A stretch of 64,000 bases of DNA from Shewanella psychrophila (GTDB lineage Bacteria; Pseudomonadota; Gammaproteobacteria; Enterobacterales; Shewanellaceae), in NCBI RefSeq assembly GCF_002005305.1, contig NZ_CP014782.1, positions 5,022,001 through 5,086,000 on the forward strand. Reading direction: 5' to 3'. Under the pieces are notes generated by a model. That model did no database searches and was not told the DNA's origin. It worked only from the letters and a program-made list of their open reading frames with translations. Shown here in pieces: positions 53,346-62,996 of this stretch. Within the stretch, counting starts at the first letter, position 1; every line of letters begins with the position of its first letter. Made by a program: the position numbers and the translations under genes.

Positions 53346-56300
53346 TCACTTAAAAAATCTTTCCATAAAACGCTCCTTGGATGCTTGAATAAGCGCGTAA
53401 TAGCCAGGTACGAAGAAGGAACCAATGAGTAATACACTCAATAAGCCACCCACTAAAGTAAACCCGATATTCTGTAGGCCCACCGCGCCAGCACCGGAGG
53501 CAAATAGCAACGGCAGGATCCCTAAAATGAACGACCACGAGGTCATGTTCACCGCCCTAAATCTCAATTCACCGCCTTGTTTTGCGGCCTCGATAATTGA
53601 TAAGCCTGCTTCTCGTTTCAATTTGGAAAACTCAACAATCAAGATGGCATTCTTTGCCGCCATGGCGATAAGCAAAACCAAGCCAATCTGGGCATACAAG
53701 CTAAGAGAAAAACCACCCAGTTTGAGCGCCAGCATGCCGCCTAAAATAGCCGTAGGTACCACCAGAATAATGGCAAAGGGCAGCGTCCAGCTCTCATACT
53801 GAGCCACCAGCAAGAGGTAAATAAATATCAGTGCCAAACCGAAGGCATAAATGGCCATATTGCCAGCAAGTTTCTCTTGATACGAAAGGCCACTCCACTC
53901 GTAGGTATAACCCTGGGGCAGAACTTCTGCAGCAACTCGCTCCATGGCAACCATGGCATCCCCCGTAGAAAAGCCCGGAGCGGCCTGGCCCTGAATGATG
54001 CTTGCGCCGTACTTGTTATAGCGCCAGATAATATCAGGCGCTAATGTCGGCTTAACTGACACCAGCGTGCTTAAAGGAATCATTTCATAGCTCTGGCTTC
54101 TCACCTGATACCTGGCAATGTCTTTTACCGACTCTCTAAATGCCCCATCGGCCTGTAATGTCACTTTGAAAGACTTACCGAACTGAGTAAAATCATTGAT
54201 ATACAAGGATCCCAGATTTATCTGCAAGGTTAAGAACACCTCAGATAATGGCACTCCAAGTTGCTTGGCTTTCAACCTGTCTATGTCCAGATAATAGTGC
54301 GGTACATTAGCCCTGAACGCGCTGAATACGCCCTGGAGTTCCGGCTCTTGATTCGCGCGATAGATAAGGTCTTGCATCACATCACTAAGTTCTGCCTTGT
54401 CTCTACCTAAGGTATCTTGCAGCACAAACTCAAACCCAGTGCCAGAGCCAATACCCGGAATGGTTGGTGGCCCAAAGCTAATGACCTTCGCCTCAGGTAA
54501 CTCCGCTTCGGCCCACTTGTCTACTCTGGCGATAATATCCTCGACGCCATGGCCGCCATCCATTGCAAAACGTTCATCCCAATGGGTTAAGCTGACAAAC
54601 ATTCTGGCAGCATTGGATTGCATTGAACCGGATAAACCTGAATAGCCCGACGCTGAAGCAACATTAGCGACGCCAGGCTCAGACTTGAGAAAGTCTTCAA
54701 CTTTTGTGATCGCTTGCTCTGTGCGACTCAAACTCGCGCCGTCGGGCAAGATAAGATTAACAAAAAAGACCCCTTTATCCTCTTTGGGTACAAAACTGGT
54801 GGACGTCGATTGAACCAGATAACCCAGTGCCACAAATGTCCCCAGCGAAAGTATCACTAACACCACACTCTTTCTGATCAATACCGAGGTGGCCCGACTG
54901 TAATTTGCGGTGACATTGTCAAAAAATCGATTAAAGCAGATATACCACTTAGGATAATCTTGTACGCCAGGCTTTAATAACAAGGAACACAAGACAGGAC
55001 TTAAACTCAAGGCAACCACAGCCGACAAGATCAGTGAAAATATCAAGGTCATGGCAAACTGCTGATACATGATTCCGGTAACCCCGGGCAATAGAGTCAC
55101 AGGAATAAACACGGCTAACAAGACGAGTGTAGAGGTGATAATCGGGCCTGTGACCTGCTTCATCGCCTGCTCTGTGGCCACTTTAGCGCTAAGAGAAGGA
55201 TCTCGAGCTAAGTTGGCTTCAACATTCTCAATCACCAAAATGGCATTATCCACCACAATTCCTATGGCCAATATTAAGCCGAATAAGGTCACGGTATTAA
55301 TGCCAAAGCCAGCAGCTAACATTAAGGCAAAGCTGCCGACTATCGAGATAGGAATAGCGATTAGCGGCACTAAGGTGGCTCTTACAGACCCAAGAAATAA
55401 ATAGGTCACTAGCACCACCAGAATGACCGCCATGACGAGCGTCCACAGCATGCCCTTAATCGACTCTGTCACAAATAATGTGGTATCAACTTGGGTGTTA
55501 TAGAGCATCCCCTCAGGCATCTGGGGTTCCATCTCTTTGAGTACAGATTTTACCGCGTCGGCAACCTCAATGGCGTTAGCTCCCGGCAGCGTGGTTACCT
55601 GAATTTGCGCCGATGGCTTACCATCACTGATCCCCGCGCCAACATAGTCTTCCTGGCCCAACTCCACAGATGCAACATCTTTGAGATAAACGGTATGGCC
55701 CGACTTGTCGGCACGCAGTATGACATTCTCAAACTCCTCAACCGTAGAAAGGCGACCTTGAGTCAGCAACGAATACTGTAGCTCAAGGGGTTTATCGCTA
55801 GGTCTCGCGCCAACACTACCTAATGGAACCTGAATGTTTTGCTCAAGCAGCGCCTGCTGCACATCAGAAGCGGTAATATTCAGGTGCGCCATCCTATCTG
55901 GATTAAGCCACATTCGCATACTGAGAAAGCGATTACCGTAAAGTACCGACTCAGATATTCCCTTAATTCTGGTCAACTTATCTGTGACCTGTAGCGCCAC
56001 AAAGCTAGACAGCACTCGTTCACTTATCTGGCCATCTGTTGAGGTAAAATCGATCATCATAAGAATATCAGGCGAGTATTTTTTCACGCTTAAGCCATTC
56101 CCCAACACCTCAGCAGGAAGCATGGGCTCAGCTAATGCCAGACGATTTTGTAAATTGACCTGAGCAATATTTGGATCTGTGCCCACCTCAAAGGTCACAG
56201 ATAGACGATAAGTGCCATCGTTGCTACTTTTAGAACTCATATAGATCATATCTTCAACGCCATTGATGGCATCTTCAATAGGCCTAGCTATGGTCTCTTC

Positions 56301-56474
56301 AACCACAGATGCACTCGCCCCGCGCATCGATGCTGTCACCTGCACTTGAGGCGGTGTAATAACGGGAAATTGCGACACGGCCAGGTTAGGTATCGCGATG
56401 ATCCCAGCCAAGGTAATAATCAAAGACAAAACGATGGCAAACTTAGGCCTGTCGAGAAAGAACTTACTAATCAT
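53346..56474 (-). CDS. RND multidrug efflux permease (AcrB/MexF type)
   Basis: 1042 residues, the family length. Begins MISKFFLDRPKFAIVLSLII, with the FPVITPPQVQVTASMRGAS porter motif (read as FPVITPPQVQVT), GIVVDNAILVIENVE carrying the two proton-relay Asp, and the final GAVGLQNIGFTLVGGLLSVLL region. This class is a trimeric inner-membrane proton/drug antiporter. Its start codon overlaps the adaptor gene stop (4 bp). No TolC-like gene is present in the window. Confidence 0.95.
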   Translation of the reverse strand: MISKFFLDRPKFAIVLSLIITLAGIIAIPNLAVSQFPVITPPQVQVTASMRGASASVVEETIARPIEDAINGVEDMIYMSSKSSNDGTYRLSVTFEVGTDPNIAQVNLQNRLALAEPMLPAEVLGNGLSVKKYSPDILMMIDFTSTDGQISERVLSSFVALQVTDKLTRIKGISESVLYGNRFLSMRMWLNPDRMAHLNITASDVQQALLEQNIQVPLGSVGARPSDKPLELQYSLLTQGRLSTVEEFENVILRADKSGHTVYLKDVASVELGQEDYVGAGISDGKPSAQIQVTTLPGANAIEVADAVKSVLKEMEPQMPEGMLYNTQVDTTLFVTESIKGMLWTLVMAVILVVLVTYLFLGSVRATLVPLIAIPISIVGSFALMLAAGFGINTVTLFGLILAIGIVVDNAILVIENVEANLARDPSLSAKVATEQAMKQVTGPIITSTLVLLAVFIPVTLLPGVTGIMYQQFAMTLIFSLILSAVVALSLSPVLCSLLLKPGVQDYPKWYICFNRFFDNVTANYSRATSVLIRKSVVLVILSLGTFVALGYLVQSTSTSFVPKEDKGVFFVNLILPDGASLSRTEQAITKVEDFLKSEPGVANVASASGYSGLSGSMQSNAARMFVSLTHWDERFAMDGGHGVEDIIARVDKWAEAELPEAKVISFGPPTIPGIGSGTGFEFVLQDTLGRDKAELSDVMQDLIYRANQEPELQGVFSAFRANVPHYYLDIDRLKAKQLGVPLSEVFLTLQINLGSLYINDFTQFGKSFKVTLQADGAFRESVKDIARYQVRSQSYEMIPLSTLVSVKPTLAPDIIWRYNKYGASIIQGQAAPGFSTGDAMVAMERVAAEVLPQGYTYEWSGLSYQEKLAGNMAIYAFGLALIFIYLLLVAQYESWTLPFAIILVVPTAILGGMLALKLGGFSLSLYAQIGLVLLIAMAAKNAILIVEFSKLKREAGLSIIEAAKQGGELRFRAVNMTSWSFILGILPLLFASGAGAVGLQNIGFTLVGGLLSVLLIGSFFVPGYYALIQASKERFMERFFK

Positions 56475-57634
56475 GCGCCGGCCACCTGCATTTGAGAGTT
56501 GGCGACATCGACCAGTTTGGCCTTAACCAGCGAGCCCGTTTTTACCTGCTGCAGACCATGAGTTATCACCAAGTCATCAGCCATCACACCTGCATTAACG
56601 ATGACCTGATTACCCACTTGCTCGCCGATCTGTATGTCTCTACGTTCAACCCGCTCATTGGCATTCACAACAAAGACATAGAAACCCATTAAATCTTGCA
56701 ATAAGGCTCGCTGCGGCAGTAATAGCACTGATTCAGCCAGGCTATCTGTAACGGTTAACTCCACATATTGCCCGGGTAATAAAAGCTGATCAGGGTTATT
56801 AAACTCGGCGCGAACATCGACGGTTCCCGTTGCTTTATCGACACGGTTGCCCAAATAAGTGATCTCACCTATTTCAGAAAATGCTTCACCGGAGGTAAAA
56901 AACAGAGAGATGGAGGGCAAATCGGCCCCCGTGGCTTGCAACTTTTTTTGAGTCTGATGGAAAACGGTTTCACTCACCTGAAAACTGACATCGATTGGCG
57001 ACACTGTCACAAGATCAGCCAACGCTTCACTCGATGGGGAGAGCAGTTCACCCAGCGCCACCTTGCTGTTACTGATCCGTCCTGAAAAAGGCGCCCGAAT
57101 TTGGGTGTAATCCAGTTCAGTTTCAGCTAATTGAATTTGCGCTTTTGCCGATTTAACTTGCGCCTGAGCCAGCTGTTTTTCAGCCAAGAAACGGTCAACT
57201 TCCGCTTCACTTATCGAGGAGTTTGGCAATAAAGATACACCACGTTTATAGTCGAGCTGAGCCACATTCAAATTAGCCTCGGCGCTCGCTAACTGAGATT
57301 TAGCCTGAGACAATTTTGCCTGATAGCGGCTATTATCGAGTAAAAAAAGCAGATCACCCTCAGCGACAATATCGCCCTCTTTAAAATGCTTAGACACCAG
57401 ATAACCTGTGGCCTGAGCTTGCAGAGCAACGTCTTCTTTCGCCGCGACTCGCCCTTTAATCTTAAAATTATGCTGGTATTCATGTGCGGTGACTCTGGCC
57501 GCCTTCACCGCTATTGCAACCTTCTGTTCACCTGCACTCCCATCAGCGTAAACCTTATCAGGGAGCACTAAGATCCCTACAACCACAGGTGCAATAATGC
57601 ATGTGCTAGCGAACCAAACTTTATCTAATTTCAA
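56471..57634 (-). CDS. RND efflux periplasmic adaptor (membrane-fusion protein)
   Basis: About 387 residues from a TTG at 57634, favoured because TGAGG stands 5 nt before it and the product then begins with a clean signal peptide (MKLDKVWFASTCIIAPVVVG); a GTG at 57697 would add 21 residues. Biotin-lipoyl-like halves (VALQAQATGYLVSKHFKEGD in parts, and RAPFSGRISNSKVALGEL), a coiled-coil hairpin (AKLSQAKSQLASAEANL) and a beta-barrel domain in the order of AcrA/MexE. Partner of the permease encoded next. Confidence 0.92.
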   Translation of the reverse strand: MKLDKVWFASTCIIAPVVVGILVLPDKVYADGSAGEQKVAIAVKAARVTAHEYQHNFKIKGRVAAKEDVALQAQATGYLVSKHFKEGDIVAEGDLLFLLDNSRYQAKLSQAKSQLASAEANLNVAQLDYKRGVSLLPNSSISEAEVDRFLAEKQLAQAQVKSAKAQIQLAETELDYTQIRAPFSGRISNSKVALGELLSPSSEALADLVTVSPIDVSFQVSETVFHQTQKKLQATGADLPSISLFFTSGEAFSEIGEITYLGNRVDKATGTVDVRAEFNNPDQLLLPGQYVELTVTDSLAESVLLLPQRALLQDLMGFYVFVVNANERVERRDIQIGEQVGNQVIVNAGVMADDLVITHGLQQVKTGSLVKAKLVDVANSQMQVAGA

Positions 57635-57947
57635 AACAACCTCAACTACCGTCAATGACGAGTATGCCTGATAAGGTCTCACCTGGAGTGATGACACTTA
57701 TGCAGCAAATATCTACATGGTGGAAAAATACCCTGAGAGGGCAACACATGCCGAGATAAGTCGTTTGGGATATTAGGCTTTTTCAAATTAGTCAGCTAAA
57801 CCTTTGGCTGCCATTGGCCAAGACTCTTGGCCAATGGATAAGCCTACGCCTCAGATACAGCAATGCCGAAAGATGAACTAAGTTAACCTAAGAACCCGTA
57901 AGTCGCGTAATTAAAATGACTTATCTCTTAGTAGTACAGATGAGTTT

Positions 57948-58304
57948 TTATTCTTGAAAGCGGCACAGTGAGAGATGTATTCGCCTGGGTTTAGCATGAT
58001 AGCTAGGCGTAGGAGATCGTGTTACAACACGATAAACGAGGGGAAGAAGGGGGAGTAAAAAAAGTAGCACCAAAAAAGGTAAGCTACTTGGTGCATCCAT
58101 ACATACACGCATGGATTTTTCTGATAATTCACACTTTTTGAATTCGAATGCTTTAAGTTCAGCACCTTGAGCCAACTCTTTTGCATTGGCACTCACATTT
58201 GAACTGACATTAGCCTCACTATTTGCAGAGAGTGAGGTAGCCGATATCGCCTGCACACTCTGTTGATTGAGTAGCAGGTTAAGAATTCCACTATTTTGGG
58301 TCAA
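57948..58304 (-). CDS. Small membrane protein of unknown function
   Basis: 118 residues from a TTG at 58304; the frame stays open some 33 codons upstream with a hydrophobic run (WAVLVFTILTLFCLTQ) but no ATG, so the start is unclear. A serine/alanine-rich segment, a Cys pair (KCELSEKSMRVC), a strongly hydrophobic helix (LPFLVLLFLLPLLPLVY) and a basic tail. No family recognised. It lies just upstream of the RND pair on the same strand and may be cotranscribed with it. Confidence 0.45.
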   Translation of the reverse strand: MTQNSGILNLLLNQQSVQAISATSLSANSEANVSSNVSANAKELAQGAELKAFEFKKCELSEKSMRVCMDAPSSLPFLVLLFLLPLLPLVYRVVTRSPTPSYHAKPRRIHLSLCRFQE

Positions 58305-58757
58305 ACAGAAAAGTGTCAGTATGGTAAAAACCAGTACAGCCCAACGATTTCCAGTTTGATTAGCAAAAAACTTATTGATGAAAATGTCCTTTCTGAAACA
58401 TAAACTTTACTTCGGGCTAGCAAGAAAAAACAAACTTACAAGCAGGCCGGATAATGAGAGCTGACAATGGAGATCAGACCCACGTGAAAGATAAGACCGG
58501 ACATATGAGAAAATAGTTCATAAAAAATTAAATAAAATTTCCTTAAGCGATTTTCATTCTCATTAACTGAATAAAAAACAATCTATTGCATAACACACAA
58601 GCTTATCTTAAGTTATCTTTACAAGGTCAATTAACCATCAAAAAAACACGCGTCATTAGCCGATAACCCCGGATAGGCTGTCATCATTAGCCATTTATAA
58701 GCCAGTAACAACACAGGGGCACTCGGCAAACCAGATTATAATATCCAAGGAGAAAGT
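58305..58757. other. Intergenic region upstream of the CDGSH fusion gene
   Basis: About 450 bp. Holds a weak Fur-box-like site (58548-58562), the possible N-terminal extension of the small membrane protein, and an AAGGAGAAAG ribosome-binding site for the ATG at 58758. No other gene seen. Confidence 0.5.
58548..58562. promoter_or_regulatory. Possible Fur-box-like site
   Basis: CGATTTTCATTCTCA reads on the other strand as TGAGAAT-G-AAAATCG; against the Fur 7-1-7 pattern (TGATAAT-G-ATTATCA) 11 of 15 positions agree, including the central G. Fe-S content of the downstream gene makes iron control plausible. Weak site. Confidence 0.3.
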
Positions 58758-60329
58758 ATGAGCCCCCTACATTCTACTGATGCAAAGCCAATTATTTCGG
58801 ACAATAAGCCTAAGAAAGTCGAACTAACCAAAGGGCAGGAATATTATTTCTGTGCCTGTGGCCAATCTAAAAAGCAGCCATTCTGTGATGGTTCTCATGC
58901 AGGCACATCATTCAAACCTAAGGCCTTTACCGCAGAACAAGATGGCGATGCCTTTTTATGCGCCTGTAAGCACACGGCTAATGCGCCTTTCTGTGACGGC
59001 ACCCATAAGCAGTTCACCGCTAAACAAGTCGGCAAAGAGGGTCCCGGTCTCTCTAAAAGCAACAAACCGGAAGACATGCCCTCGGCCAAGGCAACCCTCG
59101 AGGAGCCCACTGTAGAGTTTATCCACCAACTCGCCCGAGAAGGCCTGTCTAAACTTGGTCACCACGGCCCCATGACTTCTATGGGCGTGCCACGGCATCA
59201 GCTTCCCCACTGGGATGACATTCAAATCATGACGGCCCAGATGGCCACTAAACCTTTACTGGAAGATCAGGCCGTATCCACAGAATTGATCATAGGTCCC
59301 GAAGCCCGTAAACCACTAAAACTCAAGATCCCACTTTTTGTATCAGACATGAGTTTTGGCGCACTCTCCGAAGAAGCTAAAACAGCCCTGGCGATGGGGG
59401 CTGAAATCGCCGGCACAGGCATATGTTCCGGCGAAGGTGGCATGCTCCCCGAAGAGCAGGCACAAAACTCCCGCTACTTTTACGAACTCGCCAGTGCTCA
59501 ATTTGGTTATAAAGAGGAGCTACTACACTCGATACAGGCCTTTCACTTCAAAGGTGGACAAGGGGCAAAAACAGGCACTGGCGGACACCTGCCTGGAATA
59601 AAAAACCGAGGGAAGATTTCACAGGTCAGGGGCATCCCAGAAGGTCAGCCAGCCATATCTCCGCCTACCTTCAAAGATCTCAATAATTCATGTGATTTTA
59701 AGCGCTTCGCCGATCGCGTGCGTGAGATCAGTGGCGGTGTTCCCGTTGGTTTTAAACTCAGCGCCAACCATATCGAACGTGACATCCAATTTGCTCTGGA
59801 TGCTACCGCCGATTACATCATATTAGATGGCCGTGGTGGTGGAACTGGTGCGGCACCAGAGATGTTCCGCGACCATATCAGCGTACCAACGATTCCTGCC
59901 TTGGCTCGTGCCCGTCGATTTTTAGATGAAAAAGGGGCCAGTGGCAAGGTTACTTTGATCATCACAGGTGGAATTCGTGTCCCCATGGATTTTGTTAAAG
60001 CCATGGCCTTAGGCGCCGACGGCGTCGCTATTTCAAACAGTGCCATGCAAGCCATCGGTTGTGTCGCCGCCCGTATGTGCAACACCAACAACTGTCCTTC
60101 TGGCATAGCCACACAGAATCCTGAACTCAGAAAGAAGCTCAATGCCGACAAGGCATCACAGCAGCTTGCCAACTTCTTCAATGCATCGGTTGAACTGATG
60201 CAGGTGATGGCTCGCGCCTGTGGTCATCATAGTTTGAGTGATTTTAACAAGGATGACTTAGCCACCTGGCACAGAGAGATGGCACACCTTTCAGGAATAC
60301 ATTACGCAGGATTCACGCCATTAGATTAG
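58758..60329 (+). CDS. CDGSH-CDGSH-glutamate synthase-like FMN protein
   Basis: 523 residues. Two N-terminal CDGSH iron-sulfur modules (FCACGQSKKQPFCDGSH, about residues 31-47; LCACKHTANAPFCDGTH, about 67-83), each with the 3Cys-1His ligand set for a 2Fe-2S cluster. The rest is the FMN-binding domain of glutamate synthase: SFGALSEEAKTALA, GEGGMLPEE, GGQGAKTGTGGHLPG, LDGRGGGTGAAPEM, and MCNTNNCPSGIATQ with cysteines for a further cluster. No glutamine amidotransferase domain is present, so ammonia or another donor would be needed, or the reaction is different. Such fusions occur in diverse bacteria; true substrate is unknown. Confidence 0.9.
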   Translation: MSPLHSTDAKPIISDNKPKKVELTKGQEYYFCACGQSKKQPFCDGSHAGTSFKPKAFTAEQDGDAFLCACKHTANAPFCDGTHKQFTAKQVGKEGPGLSKSNKPEDMPSAKATLEEPTVEFIHQLAREGLSKLGHHGPMTSMGVPRHQLPHWDDIQIMTAQMATKPLLEDQAVSTELIIGPEARKPLKLKIPLFVSDMSFGALSEEAKTALAMGAEIAGTGICSGEGGMLPEEQAQNSRYFYELASAQFGYKEELLHSIQAFHFKGGQGAKTGTGGHLPGIKNRGKISQVRGIPEGQPAISPPTFKDLNNSCDFKRFADRVREISGGVPVGFKLSANHIERDIQFALDATADYIILDGRGGGTGAAPEMFRDHISVPTIPALARARRFLDEKGASGKVTLIITGGIRVPMDFVKAMALGADGVAISNSAMQAIGCVAARMCNTNNCPSGIATQNPELRKKLNADKASQQLANFFNASVELMQVMARACGHHSLSDFNKDDLATWHREMAHLSGIHYAGFTPLD

Positions 60330-60349
60330 TAGAACGCCATAGTGGCTAA

Positions 60350-60379
60350 GAGTTCCTAGGATCTAGATCCTAGGAACTC
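60350..60379. terminator. 30-bp perfect palindrome with CCTAGG core
   Basis: A 30-bp palindrome reads GAGTTCCTAGG then ATCTAGAT then CCTAGGAACTC, with no loop. It stands between two convergent genes (CDGSH fusion and metE), 20 bp after the first, and is near-identical in core to the terminator at 20499. Likely a bidirectional terminator belonging to a dispersed repeat family. Confidence 0.65.
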
Positions 60380-60462
60380 GGCACTTCTTAGTTTTAGCTT
60401 GTACTTAAAGCTGACAACTATCTTAGTTCCGTCTTGAACTCGAAGCTCGCCACTTTTCAGTC

Positions 60463-62781
60463 TTACCCCAACCTTCTTCTTAATACCTTAGTCGCTTGCA
60501 CTAAGTTCTTAAGGGCTGGCTCGACTTCATCCCATGTTCTTGTCTTCAAACCACAATCCGGGTTAACCCACAGTTGGCGTACAGCAATCTTGTCTGCCGC
60601 TTTCTCAATAAGTTCAACGATTTCATCCACCGTTGGCGTGTTAGGAGTGTGAATATCGTAAACACCAGGACCTATCTCATTCGGGTATTCGAAATCTTCG
60701 AAGGCCGTGAGTAACTCCATACGAGAACGTGAAGTCTCGATGGTGATCACATCGGCGTCCATGGCCGCTATCGCAGCGATAGTTTCATTGAACTCGCTGT
60801 AACACATGTGAGTGTGTATTTGCGTCTCATCAGTAACACCTGCGGCGCTCAATTTAAAAGCATCCACGGCCCACTTGAGGTAAGCATCCCAATCACTCTT
60901 CTTCAAAGGCAGACCTTCACGGAAGGCTGGCTCATCGATTTGAATGATGCCGATTCCTGCATTTTGCAAATCGACCACTTCATCACGAATGGCCAAACCG
61001 ATTTGAGTCGCTATCTCCTCACGGCTGATATCTTCACGAGCAAACGACCAATGCAAAATAGTCACCGGACCCGTTAGCATACCTTTAACGGGCTTATCAG
61101 TTAGGCTCTGTGCATACTCAGCCCACTCAACAGTCATAGGCGTTGGACGCGATACATCACCATAAATAAGTGGCGGCTTAACACAACGTGAGCCATAACT
61201 CTGAACCCAACCAAACTTAGTGAAGGCGAAACCTTGTAACTGCTCACCAAAATACTCCACCATGTCATTACGCTCAGCTTCACCGTGAACTAATACATCG
61301 ATACCTAGCTTAAGCTGACGCTCAATCGTATCTCTAGTCACCTGACGTAGTTGGTCGTTATAAAACTCTTCAGTGATCTCCTCTTTACGCCAGCGGCTAC
61401 GCAGGCCACGAATTGCAGGAGTCTGAGGGAATGAACCAATAGTCGTCGTAGGTAACAGAGGTAACTGGTATTTCTGCTGCTGTATGGTTTGGCGGTTAGC
61501 AAATTTAGTATCACGCTCATAGTCATCGCTATTAAGCGCAGCAACTCTATCGATAACTTGTTTATCTGCTGCAGCCTCTCGTGCATCTCTGCGCGCTACA
61601 CACGTCACCAGAATAGCATCGACTTCAGCTTTAGCTGGGCTGTCGGCAGACTGATTTTGAGAATGAGTGAGTAGCGCTTTAAGTTGGGTCAACTCAGACA
61701 GCTTCTGCTTAGCGAATGATAATTGTTGCTTCAAAGCCGGAGCCAACTCAGTTTCAACATCGAGATCCACTGGGCTATGGAGCAATGAACAAGAGGGCGC
61801 GATCCAGACTCGTCCCTTAAGATCGTTAGCCACAGAGGCGATACGCTCGGCAATCAAATCAATATCTGCCGCCCATACATTACGACCGTTGATCACTCCT
61901 AAAGAGATCACTTGCTCAGGCTGTAGGTTTTCCGCAAACAGTGCAAGCTGCTCGGGAGCCGTAACGAGATCAAGATGCAAACCGGCAACTGGCAAGGCTG
62001 ACACCAATGCTTGATGATGAGCAATGGTGCCATAGTAGCTGGCAAGTAAAACCTTAATCTGAGTATCTTTTAGCGTGTCATAGCTTGTTGCAATAGCGGT
62101 TTGCCAATCGGCATCAAGCTCAAGGGCTAGAATAGGCTCTTCGAGTTGCACCCACTCAACACCTTGATCACTGAACCGAGCCAAGATATCTGCATAAGTT
62201 TTAATGAGCTTAGGCAGTAGTGAAAGTTTATCGAAATCGCTGCCAACAGCCTTAGATAGAAACAGGTAAGACACCGGGCCTAGCAATACAGGTTTGGCGG
62301 CATGGCCTAATGCTTTTGCTTCTTCAACTTCATCGAAAAACTGCTCATAGGCCACACTGAATTCTTGATCAACGGTCAGCTCAGGTACTATGTAGTGATA
62401 ATTAGTATTGAAGTACTTAGTCATTTCACCGGCTGGTGCATCTTTACCCGATGGAGCGCGACCTCGAGCGACTCGGAACAAGGTATCGAGATCTACGTTA
62501 GCATCGTCTTGGTTTCTGTGACGCTCAGGGATCGCGTTTAACGTCGCGCTTAATGCCAAAACCTGATCATAGAAGGCAAAATCACCAACAGGTAACAAAG
62601 AAACACCAGCCTGTGCCTGCCATTCCCAGTGAGTTCGACGCAACTCTTTAGCCACCTGCTTAAGCTCTGCCTGACTAATCTCACCACGCCAGTATTTCTC
62701 CTGAGCAAATTTAAGCTCGCGCTGACGACCAATTCTTGGAAAACCTAAGTTCGCTATCTGTATCGCTTGTGAAGTTTGCAT
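60463..62781 (-). CDS. metE: Cobalamin-independent methionine synthase
   Basis: 772 residues, family length. Transfers methyl from methyltetrahydrofolate to homocysteine. N-terminal half starts NLGFPRIGRQRELK; C-terminal catalytic half has VLVHGEAERNDMVEYF, HTHMCYSEF (zinc His and Cys), IDEPAFREGLP, and VNPDCGLKTR with the last zinc Cys. Divergent from metR, with MetR- and MetJ-type operators between them. Confidence 0.97.
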   Translation of the reverse strand: MQTSQAIQIANLGFPRIGRQRELKFAQEKYWRGEISQAELKQVAKELRRTHWEWQAQAGVSLLPVGDFAFYDQVLALSATLNAIPERHRNQDDANVDLDTLFRVARGRAPSGKDAPAGEMTKYFNTNYHYIVPELTVDQEFSVAYEQFFDEVEEAKALGHAAKPVLLGPVSYLFLSKAVGSDFDKLSLLPKLIKTYADILARFSDQGVEWVQLEEPILALELDADWQTAIATSYDTLKDTQIKVLLASYYGTIAHHQALVSALPVAGLHLDLVTAPEQLALFAENLQPEQVISLGVINGRNVWAADIDLIAERIASVANDLKGRVWIAPSCSLLHSPVDLDVETELAPALKQQLSFAKQKLSELTQLKALLTHSQNQSADSPAKAEVDAILVTCVARRDAREAAADKQVIDRVAALNSDDYERDTKFANRQTIQQQKYQLPLLPTTTIGSFPQTPAIRGLRSRWRKEEITEEFYNDQLRQVTRDTIERQLKLGIDVLVHGEAERNDMVEYFGEQLQGFAFTKFGWVQSYGSRCVKPPLIYGDVSRPTPMTVEWAEYAQSLTDKPVKGMLTGPVTILHWSFAREDISREEIATQIGLAIRDEVVDLQNAGIGIIQIDEPAFREGLPLKKSDWDAYLKWAVDAFKLSAAGVTDETQIHTHMCYSEFNETIAAIAAMDADVITIETSRSRMELLTAFEDFEYPNEIGPGVYDIHTPNTPTVDEIVELIEKAADKIAVRQLWVNPDCGLKTRTWDEVEPALKNLVQATKVLRRRLG

Positions 62782-62805
62782 ATTGTATACCTTTTTGCTT
62801 TAATA

Positions 62806-62818
62806 TGAGCAGAATTCA
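62806..62818. promoter_or_regulatory. MetR-type operator, metE-proximal
   Basis: TGAGCAGAATTCA, close to the MetR consensus TGAA-N5-TTCA, 25 bp before the metE start. A nearly identical site (TGAGCAAAATTCA) lies before metR. Confidence 0.6.
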
Positions 62819-62888
62819 GAGTAAACGCGCAAAGAGTGTTATCTGCGAGTCATTGTGATTTAACATCTTTCGATGTAAACACACATTT

Positions 62889-62912
62889 GGGCGTCTGGAC
62901 GTCTAGAAGTTT
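62889..62912. promoter_or_regulatory. Tandem MetJ boxes
   Basis: Three consecutive 8-mers GGGCGTCT, GGACGTCT and AGAAGTTT fit the MetJ box AGACGTCT (6, 7 and 5 of 8). MetJ binds such tandem boxes with S-adenosylmethionine to repress methionine genes. Central in the metE/metR divergent promoter region. Confidence 0.75.
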
Positions 62913-62960
62913 ATTGTGATAGTCTATCTTCTGACAAACGAATTGATTTCAAGCGCAACA

Positions 62961-62973
62961 TGAGCAAAATTCA
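62961..62973. promoter_or_regulatory. MetR-type operator, metR-proximal
   Basis: TGAGCAAAATTCA, flanked CA...TG to give a longer dyad, 24 bp before the metR ATG at 62997. Suits MetR autoregulation. Confidence 0.6.
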
Positions 62974-62996
62974 TGTTGAGACAAAGTGGGTATATT

